13,180 bases of DNA from Tritrichomonas foetus (lineage: Eukaryota > Parabasalia > Tritrichomonadida > Tritrichomonadidae). This document shows, piece after piece, positions 1-7,700 of this stretch. Under the pieces are notes generated by a model. That model saw only the letters and a program-made list of their open reading frames with translations. It was not told the origin of the DNA and did no database searches. The translations under genes and the position numbers were made by a program. The DNA is taken from contig MLAK01000052.1 in NCBI GenBank assembly GCA_001839685.1, positions 1 to 13,180 on the forward strand, written 5' to 3'. Numbering within the stretch: the stretch's first letter is position 1; each line of letters opens with the position of its first letter.

Positions 1-73
1 ACAACTTTTTCTAAATGTTCGTAATTTTTTTCTTAATGTTAGTAATAAGATTTCTGAAATAAGAAAAAGTTGT
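1..73. repeat. 12-base perfect inverted repeat with 49-base loop
   Basis: ACAACTTTTTCT at 1-12 is the exact reverse complement of AGAAAAAGTTGT at 62-73. The left arm begins at the first base of the window, so the true repeat could be longer. A/T-rich DNA yields such pairs by chance fairly often, and no function is claimed. Confidence 0.5.
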
Positions 74-131
74 TTTTAGGTTAATTAATGACCTCAACCT
101 CCAATTTGGGATTTTACGATTGACACTTTTT

Positions 132-143
132 AAGCCTAAGTCA
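132..143 (+). repeat. AAGCCTAAGTCA repeat, copy 1
   Basis: The 12 bases AAGCCTAAGTCA are found here and again at 544-555, just before the first codons of the polymerase relic. Their AAGCCTAA core also lies inverted at 226-233. The pairing of a mixed-base 12-mer across about 400 bases is above what I expect in this composition, but it is short. Confidence 0.45.
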
Positions 144-252
144 AGAATAAGTTAAGTGTAATAAGTAAAAGTGACATAATGTAAGAAGTTAATCATTATT
201 CTTTCCTAAATGCTTTATCACCTTTTTAGGCTTGTAAATTTGACTTTTTATT

Positions 253-267
253 AAAAAAAAAAAAAAA
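253..267 (+). repeat. Homopolymer run of 15 A
   Basis: Fifteen consecutive A in A/T-rich non-coding DNA. It is a simple-sequence tract without visible coding or regulatory meaning. Confidence 0.8.
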
Positions 268-543
268 GATTCGGAAGTCAGCTTTCACCATAATTTTTTG
301 GGCAAATGCTATTGTAATTTTAATGACCCCCGAAAATTGACAATATAAATGTTCGGATTCATGATTCCTTTTTTTAAAAGGGAAGCTCACTCGGTCCATC
401 ATTTTTTTCAGTCATGATATAGTATGTTCGGCGATTATTGCTAACACTTACGATTCTTCAGAAATGATCCCATTATTCAACATCGGAACATCATTTATAA
501 ATCATTATTTTTAACCTTTATTTTGAATGATTTTTGAACATTA

Positions 544-555
544 AAGCCTAAGTCA
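544..555 (+). repeat. AAGCCTAAGTCA repeat, copy 2
   Basis: Second identical copy of the 12-mer at 132-143. It contains the in-frame TAA (549-551) that closes the polymerase frame on its left, so it sits at or near the left edge of recognisable element sequence. Confidence 0.45.
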
Positions 556-2147
556 TTTTTCCTTCATTATTTCTTAAAATAGATTCATCAAATGGTGTTA
601 TATGTAATGATCCAGAATATAAAGACACTTCTCATATGTTATTAATCACAGATGTGGAGAAACTAACTGGTTATTGGATTTGTCCAAAATGTAATAGTCA
701 TTGTATATTTAAAGATTCACATTTTAAACGAAATAAAGAAGCTCATGAAAAAACATGCATGGGTGATAAAGTATCACTTGTTACTTTAGAAAATGAAGCA
801 AATCCATACATTCCACAATTTACGAAGAATAAATTATATACTTATACGTTTGCTCATAAGTTACATTATGGGCCAATAAGATATTACATCACTTATGATT
901 TCGAAACTAGACGTCTTAATAATGAAATCTTGGAACCAATATGTGTAGCATTAACAGCTCTTTTAAAAGATAAAGACATTACCATATCATATTATGGAAA
1001 TAATTTTATTAATGTTTTCATTAACGATTTATTAAAATATGGTGATATTGTACGAAATGATAACATAAGAAACTTTAAAGAAAATATACCAAGTAATGAA
1101 TGGAATGGTGAGCTAGAAAAATTAGTCAATAATCATTTTTAAAAGGTTTTAATTATTGGGTTCAATTATGAAAAGTTAGATATTCGATTATTAATGAATT
1201 TCTTAATTTCAAAACATAATAAGCTGCAACTTTTAGGTAATAGAAGGGAAGGAATAGTTTCAAATGATAAATATAATACTTTTAAGCTAAGGTTCACAGA
1301 TATTCTATAGTTTGTAGTTACCATGAATCTTCGAGAGTTTGTATCAACATTTGGAACNAAAGATGTGGAAAATAAAGGCTTTTTCCCTTATGAATGTATT
1401 AATGGTGACAAGTTTGAAGAAGTAATGAGTAAGAAAGAACCCTTCACAAAAGAAGATTTCTATTCATGTTTATCTAATAGTTTCATAACTGATGAACAAT
1501 ATGAAATATATTTAAATGATGATAAGACCTTTAATGATCATGATTGATCCTATTAATAACCTGATAAACTGGTTTCATGATGAAGGTCTTGATATGTTTA
1601 ATGTTTATTCATTATCAGGTTAATGCTGAAATATAAAATGGCTTATGATGATTTTGATATAAATGATGATTATGTTATAAATGATACACATGAACATTTT
1701 GAAATAACTCCTGAATGGTTCAGATATAGAGTTAATGGATATTAGAATCAAGATATTCATTTTAACACTAAAGCTGAAAAGAAAAGAAAACAATTACATG
1801 ATTTATCTAAAATTATAACATTTGACGATAATGAATATTTTAAAGATCTTATTTATAACTCAAAATGTTATTTATGTGGTCGTTCATTCTCATGGAATAA
1901 TAAACCAACATTGGATAGAATAGATAATAAAAGAGGTCATGAAAGGGATAATTTAAAACCATGTTGTCTTTATTGTAACACTTACAGAAATAGAAAGGAT
2001 GCATTAGTTACTCGTTTATTCATACAATTAAGAAACTATGCTGAGCTTCATAATTTACCAATGACTATAGCATCAAAACATATGGAAGCTTCTAAAATAT
2101 TACTAAAGGGAATCAATGGTGGATTATCAAATGTGTCGTCATGCTGA
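552..2147 (+). pseudogene. Protein-primed family B DNA polymerase (Maverick type), broken
   Basis: In life this enzyme copies Maverick DNA from a protein primer. The frame opens at 552 without its own start, so the N-terminal part is missing; the ATG at 636 is internal. A Cys/His stretch follows (WICPKC, then HEKTC), then exonuclease motif I (YDFET, D at 897-899, E at 903-905). After an in-frame TAA (1140-1142), the same frame carries exonuclease motif II (GFNYEKLD, N at 1164, D at 1179). After a TAG (1308-1310), the same frame gives a FPYE block and DFYSCL, typical of the exonuclease part of this family. A one-base frame change lies near 1543-1547, a second near 1620, and another TAG at 1743-1745. 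The n at 1358 is the third base of an ACN codon and still means Thr. Palm catalytic motifs are absent or unrecognisable. Family call fairly sure; coordinates of the ends approximate. Confidence 0.78.
1746..2147 (+). pseudogene. HNH-like Cys-rich module within the polymerase relic
   Basis: This is the longest stop-free block of the relic after its first ORF, 133 codons in the same frame as the exonuclease part. It contains CYLCG (Cys at 1866 and 1875), then LDRIDN (from 1911), a GH pair (His at 1938-1940), DNLKPCCLYCN (Cys at 1962, 1965 and 1974; final Asn at 1977) and a basic tail. The order C-x2-C, D-R-x-D-N, G-H, D-N, C-x2-C-N is that of HNH nucleases with a structural zinc site. The block ends with a GGLSNV motif of the kind that precedes the palm in protein-primed polymerases, so the module looks like an internal part of the polymerase, not a separate gene. 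Whether it cuts DNA cannot be told from sequence. Confidence 0.55.
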
Positions 2148-2532
2148 CAAATTTACTGAACATATTTCTATAGACCATTCCATCAACAAATTTACTTCCA
2201 AACACCATCACAGAGGAAAATGTCATTGCTTCTACAAGCACATTCTGTAGGTTTTCTAAGGACAGCCATACGAAGGAGTGATATGAGGAAATTACTGACA
2301 GTATTACATCATTAAATTTATATCCACTTTTTCTGAACTTCTAAACTTAACTTTTACAATATATATTTGAACCCATGACTTTTTGAGTATTTCACACAAT
2401 TCAATAAGTCGCGCCGTGCAAACCGTATACGTAAACCAAAAAAATAAAAAATACATGATTTTATGATATAGCTAGCTAGTTATATTAATTTTAATTCAAA
2501 TTAGTAAGGTTGAATTTTGTGATCTCGATTTT
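2148..2532. other. Non-coding tail of the element and 3' flank of the RCC1-like gene
   Basis: After the stop at 2145-2147, a frame shifted by one base stays open from 2134 to 2247 (38 codons, His- and Lys-rich). A third frame at 2297-2341 contains TSLNLYP, faintly like the SLYP core of polymerase motif A. Both are weak and may be decayed polymerase. From about 2345 to 2532 I see only A/T-rich DNA, with a GC-containing patch near 2409-2435. The RCC1-like gene ends from the right at 2533. Confidence 0.4.
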
Positions 2533-3702
2533 CTACGACAATAAACATTTGTCAATTTTCAAAGAATGCTTGGAATGGTGTTTTTTTCCTTTTTTGCATA
2601 TTAAACTCAATGTTCCAGCTTCTGGAAGTGGTGAATCTCCAATTAATATATACGAAAAATAACCTCCACAATATGCTGATACTGCACTTTCAATATTTGG
2701 TATTAATGAATTTTTTTCTTCACCAATCATCATCTTACCAAGCATCGTCTGACCATTGTGTGCAGATCCAAATCCCCAAGCATGTCCTGTTGAATCAACA
2801 AGGATGGAATGAAAATATCCTGCAGCAATATCAACAATTTTTGCTTCTCCAGAATCTGTTGAAAGAACAAAGCCATCATCTCTGTCATTTTTATCACCAA
2901 CACCGAGTTGACCAAAATCATTCTCTCCCCATGCAAAAACTTTGTTTTCTTCTGAAAGTGCAAGGAAATGTTTAATACTTCCAGAAATTTTTATGATTTT
3001 CACATCACGAAGACTTTCAATGAGTGAAAAATTATCTTCATTATCACAAACAACGTAATAATCTCTTTTAAAATTTCTTGGTCGAAGTTCCTTCATAGAC
3101 ATTCCATAAGTTTCTCCTTTTGTTGTGAGTAAAAGAACTGAATGTTTAATTGATACAATTTGTTTTGGAATTCCAAATGGAAATGGACCAAATTTTTCAA
3201 TTCGGTTTGTTTTTTTAAAGTCGTACCAGTAAACAGTTCCACTCTCCCCAACAATCCATGGATCCCAAAAGCCAAAGAGAGCAACTGCAGGCTCACAAAT
3301 TTTTATTTCTTCAAAAAGAAAGTCTGTGGATTCATTTGAAGATGAAATGAGGACTTTCTTTTCTTTTGTGAGGAAGAGAATGAAATCACGACCACTTTTT
3401 ACATCTATAATTTTTGGTATAGGTTGGCAGAGATCATCCCCATACATAATTAGTATTTCTTGGGGGTATTTCACATTTTCAATTTCTTCTGGAAAACCAA
3501 GAATGCCATTGCTATTAAATCCCCACCCATAGACATCACCTCTTTTAAAAAGAGCAACACTATGAAAACATCCAGTTGAAATGCAAGAAAGATTTTTTGT
3601 AGGAATTCGAACGAATGGTTGTCGATGATTTTCATCACGGCCAAGTGCGCCCGTTCCCGCTGAAATTATTTGCATCTCTTTCATTTGTTTGAGTTTTGAC
3701 AT
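2533..3702 (-). CDS. RCC1-repeat beta-propeller protein
   Basis: The 389-residue product has the spacing of a seven-bladed RCC1 propeller. The clearest repeats are near residues 40-68 (CISTGCFHSVALF then VYGWGFNSNG), 237-267 (ISGSIKHFLALS then VFAWGENDFGQLG) and 289-318 (IAAGYFHSILVD then AWGFG). Weaker repeats lie near 100-122, 140-165 and 183-203, and a last one near 341-357. No signal peptide or membrane segment is seen; the C-terminus is basic (KKGKKHHSKHS). RCC1 folds serve as Ran exchange factors, ubiquitin-ligase parts or scaffolds. The divergent blades and lack of other domains do not allow a choice, and trichomonads carry many such genes. The start is the ATG at 3702; the frame stays open nine bases further to a TTG, which I do not take as a start. 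A TCATTT initiator lies 26 bases upstream. The gene looks intact. Confidence 0.85.
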   Translation of the reverse strand: MSKLKQMKEMQIISAGTGALGRDENHRQPFVRIPTKNLSCISTGCFHSVALFKRGDVYGWGFNSNGILGFPEEIENVKYPQEILIMYGDDLCQPIPKIIDVKSGRDFILFLTKEKKVLISSSNESTDFLFEEIKICEPAVALFGFWDPWIVGESGTVYWYDFKKTNRIEKFGPFPFGIPKQIVSIKHSVLLLTTKGETYGMSMKELRPRNFKRDYYVVCDNEDNFSLIESLRDVKIIKISGSIKHFLALSEENKVFAWGENDFGQLGVGDKNDRDDGFVLSTDSGEAKIVDIAAGYFHSILVDSTGHAWGFGSAHNGQTMLGKMMIGEEKNSLIPNIESAVSAYCGGYFSYILIGDSPLPEAGTLSLICKKGKKHHSKHSLKIDKCLLS

Positions 3703-3905
3703 ACTCCTCAAGACAATAGTATTAAAATGATATGAAAACTGCCAAACATATTCGAAAATTCAAATAGTTTGGGAAAGTGTACATTTAGACAAAACCATTG
3801 CCAATTAATTTTTGTTTTTCGTCCACTTTTTTTTCATCTTGGCAATTATATCAATTGAATTGTATCAAAAAGTTGTTTTTATTTCTTGAAAACTTCTATA
3901 GTTTT
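3703..3905. other. Intergenic region upstream of the RCC1-like gene
   Basis: These 203 bases carry the initiator at 3725-3730 and otherwise A/T-rich sequence with T-runs. No further gene is visible. Confidence 0.6.
3725..3730 (-). promoter_or_regulatory. Trichomonad initiator (Inr) of the RCC1-like gene
   Basis: Read on the minus strand this is TCATTT, matching the trichomonad initiator TCAYTW with the start nucleotide (A) at 3728. That places transcription start 26 bases before the ATG at 3702, close to the short 5' leaders usual in trichomonads. The motif is only six bases long, so a chance match is possible. Confidence 0.5.
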
Positions 3906-4139
3906 TTAAACTAAACTTTTTGAAAGGAGTAAAATGATGTAATAGAATGCATTCTTCGCAATATTGCTATTGATTTTATATTCATCTTTTTTTTCTCTTG
4001 TCATGTTCGTTGGTATGGCAACAAGAATATGATTAACCCAAACAATGAGCAAGAATAAAAATGTTAATAAGATTTGGCAACGATCCTTTTCAATCACATT
4101 TTTAGCTGGCGACGATCGATTTTTGGTCTTTGCTTCCAT
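3906..4139 (-). CDS. Possible small protein with two hydrophobic segments
   Basis: The 77-residue frame starts at an ATG (4139) and encodes a basic N-terminus (residues 1-20), a strongly hydrophobic segment (about 22-43, ILLTFLFLLIVWVNHILVAI), a charged loop with TREKKDEYK, and a second hydrophobic stretch at the end (about 64-72). The stop TAA is followed directly by A, giving the TAAA poly(A) signal that trichomonads often fuse to the stop codon. No initiator motif was found in the 60 bases upstream. The layout (C, then WVN at the end of the first segment, then a loop and a second segment) loosely recalls the gamma-secretase subunit PEN-2, but the C-terminal part of that family is absent and the likeness may be chance. 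It could equally be a random ORF in A/T-rich DNA. Confidence 0.35.
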   Translation of the reverse strand: MEAKTKNRSSPAKNVIEKDRCQILLTFLFLLIVWVNHILVAIPTNMTREKKDEYKINSNIAKNAFYYIILLLSKSLV

Positions 4140-4294
4140 ACCAACAAATTATTAAAATTTATAAAACTAAGTCCATCTTTATTTCAAAAGTCTTACTATC
4201 AAGTAAATATTCATGTGAATCGAAATAGGGGGCAAAAGACAATTAAACTAGAATGTTGTGATAATAATTTTCATAAGATTTAAATGCAAATAAG

Positions 4295-4322
4295 TCATTA
4301 AAAATGGCGCCCTACCAATAAA
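4295..4322 (+). promoter_or_regulatory. Initiator-like TCATTA followed by a four-residue-scale mini-ORF
   Basis: TCATTA (4295-4300) matches the trichomonad initiator, with the start nucleotide at 4297. An ATG follows seven bases later (4304), in a leader length typical for trichomonads. The frame reads Met-Ala-Pro-Tyr-Gln and stops at TAA (4319-4321), and the next base makes TAAA, the usual poly(A) signal. So start, ATG, stop and signal sit within 28 bases. It may be the remnant 5' end of a lost gene, or chance. No longer frame continues from it. Confidence 0.3.
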
Positions 4323-4606
4323 AAAATCTTATAATGATACATGAGTTAGAATTATTAGAATTTACCAAGTTGAATCTTTGAGTTTTTCGAGATTGTTAAC
4401 TCTAGTTTCACTTTCATATTACATATAGAAAGTGTGATTAGATAAGATATAAAATTTTTCTCATATTTCGAACCCTAGGAAGTAAAATAAATAATAAAGT
4501 ATGCAGCAAATAAAACAGTATACACTAACAAAACAGTAAATAATAAATACCACTATATATCAGGGCATGTGAAAATTTACCTCCATTGTGATTTTATAGA
4601 AAGTGG

Positions 4607-4665
<59 letters not shown>
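4607..4665 (+). repeat. Uninterrupted 59-A homopolymer
   Basis: Fifty-nine consecutive A on the plus strand, about 43 bases beyond the stop codon of the leftward BEACH gene (a T-run in that gene's sense). Such a length is hard to sequence exactly, so the true number may differ. It has the wrong polarity to be the genomic copy of the BEACH mRNA tail. Confidence 0.9.
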
Positions 4666-4668
<3 letters not shown>

Positions 4669-4707
4669 AAGACAAATAAAAATTTTCTATATCTATATAC
4701 TATATAT

Positions 4708-7700
4708 TTAAAAAACAAAAGCATTAAAAGCATGACAAATCTTACAATTGTTCTTCCTTTCGCAACAATTATGACAAATTGCTCTTCCACATGCTTGGCA
4801 AAACAATTTGGGCTCTGAACAGCCACATAAAGCACATTTTGCATAAAACTTGACTTCCATCGTTCGATTCAATCCTTTAATCGACCATAAAAATACACAT
4901 CCTGATTCATCCATTGTAAGAAAGCACCACTTTTTTGGATGAATAACAATTCTCGTTATTGCGGTTGAATGTTCGCTTGGTAATTTCTTTAAATCAATTG
5001 AACAACTTTCTATTTTCGGTGATGCAATATAAATATCACCATTTTCACAGCCACAAATAACAAAACGATCTGATTCAGCGTAATTTACTTGAAGAACTGC
5101 TAAAGAAGTGATTTTTTGATTATTGCAACCAGAAAAATCAATTTCTGCCAATTTTTGTCCATTATTGAATAAAAATAACCATATCCAGAAGAAGTAGCAA
5201 TCCAAACTGCACCAAATTCATCATCCATTGCAATTGCAGTCACTACGCAACCAAACTTAAGAATTCGATGAATTGTACCAGTATTTATTTCCCATAAAAT
5301 TACCTCTGTTTCTAATTTTGATGCACATATGAAATGAGTTCCACTTAACAGTGAAGTTGGACAAGCATTCCAACTGAAATCAGACAATTGATCAATATCA
5401 TAAGGCATGTTATTATAATATTTTATTCGCCAAACACGAGTTAAGCCAAATTCAAAGTCAATTGACATAAAAAGACCATTTTCGCTAACATCAATTGAAG
5501 AAGCAAAAGTGAAATAATGATCAGTTTTTCTGACTATTTTTAATGAATTCATTATAGTTAGCATCATATTACGTTGATCAATATAAACAATACCACTGTC
5601 TCTTATTGATTTTGTGTGGATTGGCATTAATGAAACACCGTCGCTGAGAAAATGTGGAGCTTTGTGTCGTGTTGCTGTAAGTGATAAAAGTTGACAAAAT
5701 TGAAATAAATTAAAATCAGTTACTTGGATTGGGGATGGAGTTGGAACAAATTGTAACTTTTCTTGATAAGGTTGTTGAAAATGTCGTGAAATCCATTCAT
5801 TAACAAAAGCTTCATCCTTAATTTTCTTGCGGAAATTAGTAACTTTTTGAATAGATTTTGCAACGTCTGCTGAATCAGAAATCTTCTTTGAAATGTTCGC
5901 TTTATAAGCCATACAACTCCTCCGTCTCAAAACCATGGTTGAATTATTATTCAAATTACTATTCAAAGAAGATAAACTATTCGATGAAAATGTGCCAGAA
6001 ACAGTAGGAGAAGTTGCCCCAGGAATATTCCCAGAAACATTTGATGATATATTGGCTGTTGAGCAATTTGTGGACGAAATAGTTGCTGGATGATTGGCAT
6101 ATGTGGTGTTTGGATTTGAGTTAAGTTGTGGTGGAACTAAAACATTTTGATTGAATATCATGCTTGAAGTCGGTGATATCTCTGAAGAATTTAATTTAGA
6201 GAATTTATTTTTATTTCTATTTCTATGTTGATTTTTAAGGTTATTCGTATTGTAACTATTGTAAATGTTTTGTGATTGAAATGAACCAAAAAAATTCTCA
6301 TTTGATAATTTTGAGCATGTATATTTCATCAGAAATTCAGAATTAAAATAATAATTGGCCGGAATACTTTCAAAGTCGACTTCTACTTTAATTTCACTAT
6401 CTAAACTAGTATTAGAATTAGTTGAATCACAAGAATCTGAATAAGAAAAAGGTAGCACAGAAGAAAGCAAAACTTCTGTGTCGATTTCATTTGGGAAAGC
6501 GATGTTTTTATTTTTTATAAACCCAGGAAAGAATGGATATCTTTTCAAATCTGCAAACGAACGACCATATTTATTATTTTTCTCCAAAATAAAAGCTTCA
6601 GGTGAATTATTTGGCAAAAGAAGTCTTTTTGGTAATTCTTTCTCAATCTTTCCATTGATTTTTTCCATTTCCTTTTTAAATTGAGAATAATGCTCATTTG
6701 TAATTGTTAGGATGAAGTTTCCACTCATAAATGACCAGAATTCAAAAGAATATTCACTATTGGCTAATTGACTATGTGAGCTATAAATTGAACTTCCGGA
6801 TAAATTATTTGAAAAATTAATACTCAAATAATTATGAGGTAAATTTGCTTGCTGAGTGATGTATATTAAAGATGATAAAGGAATATTTATTACAATGTGA
6901 GAAGCAAATAAGCGAGTTTCTCCCCAATGTCCTAAGTAAATTGACTCCAAAAATATATGAAGGGATTTAGAATCAGAAATTTTTAATAAGCTTATGTCTT
7001 CATCTTTAATTGTTGAATAAGTTAAAATGAGAATATTTTTTGGATAAATAAAGACAATAGAAGGGATTCTAGTTGAATGTCTTTCGAGTTTACAAGATGA
7101 ATAATATTGAAGTTCTTTTTTTCCATATAAAGAGAAGAATAAAGACATAAATTCTGATTTTGATGGTTTTGAATCATTGAACAGATTTTTAATATGATGA
7201 CGATATTGCCAAATAATGTCTGTATTGAAAGTTTTTTGAGAAGTTTTCTGTTTTTCTTCAAGTTGAACATTTTTATTGGTATGATAATTTTGATTCGAAT
7301 TCGAACTGGGAAATGATTGAATATCATCATTGTCTAATTCATATTGAGGAGAATTTCCAAATTTAACATTTTTAGGTGCATTTTTTTCATTTTCTTCTTT
7401 TTCATTAGATTTGAAATCACCTTCAATTTTTTCATCATTTTTTCGCAGATTTTGATGAAACTTTGTTTCATAATAAGTTTTAGCTAATTCTGTTGGGATA
7501 ATGAGACTATTTGATTCTTCTTCACTTGTGAAAATGTTATGACTTATATCATTGAGTGCTGAAGATGGTTGAAAATGTTGTGAATAAGAAAGGTTGTAAC
7601 CATCAGCTTCAGCATTTTCAAAAATAACAGGATCATACCAAATGCGTGGCATTTCTCTTGCAGATGATGGAAAATTCCTTTCTTGATCAGGTTCATCATA

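Larger units (their letters stand above)
1..551. other. A/T-rich non-coding region left of the polymerase relic
   Basis: No reading frame here is long enough or recognisable enough to call a gene, and stops are frequent in all frames. The stretch contains a 12-base inverted repeat (1-12 against 62-73), a run of 15 A (253-267) and three copies of an AAGCCTAA core. It may be host intergenic DNA or the decayed flank of the Maverick copy that follows. I saw no RNA gene in it. Confidence 0.6.
552..2345 (+). mobile_element. Truncated, decayed Maverick/Polinton-type DNA element fragment
   Basis: The only element gene present is a protein-primed DNA polymerase B relic. No integrase, packaging ATPase, protease or capsid gene is visible, and no long terminal inverted repeats bound it in the window. 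The fragment therefore represents the exonuclease side of the polymerase gene, cut on the left before about codon 552 and fading on the right after about 2345. Mavericks are large DNA elements that are abundant in trichomonads, which fits the host inferred from the other genes. Both edges are approximate because they come from where recognisable protein similarity starts and stops. Confidence 0.65.
4140..4707. other. Intergenic region downstream of the BEACH gene
   Basis: Non-coding, A/T-rich. It contains an initiator plus mini-ORF (4295-4322), a 9-base direct repeat AAAACAGTA (4512-4520 and 4530-4538), and a 59-A homopolymer (4607-4665). The apparent plus-strand ORF running through the A-tract is a lysine-run artefact and is not called. 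Confidence 0.6.

Noticed and set aside
1358..1358. Ambiguous base n as an unknown residue or break
   Set aside because: It is the third base of ACN, which codes Thr whatever the base is.
552..2147. Host replicative polymerase (delta or epsilon) fragment
   Set aside because: The Cys/His lead-in, the GFNYEKLD form of exonuclease motif II and the FPYE block fit the protein-primed Maverick type, not host polymerases.
2610..2975. Plus-strand ORF of 121 codons opposite the RCC1-like gene
   Set aside because: Antisense shadow of a gene with clear repeats; composition is Gln/Leu/His-rich as expected from the complement.
4465..4480. TTCGAACCCTAGG, resembling the complement of a tRNA T-arm
   Set aside because: The flanking bases do not pair as a T-stem and no acceptor or anticodon arm is found at the right distance on either strand.
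4524..4536. ACTAAC...CAG, like the trichomonad intron 3' motif, with GTATGC 25 bases upstream at 4499
   Set aside because: Surrounding sequence has stops in all frames and no coding to splice; the 3' motif is one base longer than the usual form and the 5' motif is not GTATGT.
4607..4665. A-tract as the tail of a retrocopied mRNA
   Set aside because: Its polarity would need a plus-strand mRNA copy to the left, and no coding sequence lies there; the neighbouring gene reads the other way.
4603..4818. Plus-strand ORF beginning with a long lysine run
   Set aside because: It is the 59-A tract read as AAA codons plus the antisense of the BEACH 3' end.
5100..5205. Overlap of two reading frames as two separate genes (a 2,506-residue protein and a 165-residue protein)
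   Set aside because: WD40 strands run across the boundary and the second frame begins within a repeat; one gene with a single-base break explains both.
6478..6684. Small ORFs antisense or out of frame within the BEACH gene (also 7022-7330, 10544-10762, 10793-10981, 10928-11131, 12133-12339)
   Set aside because: All overlap the long, domain-supported frame and show no recognisable domain themselves.
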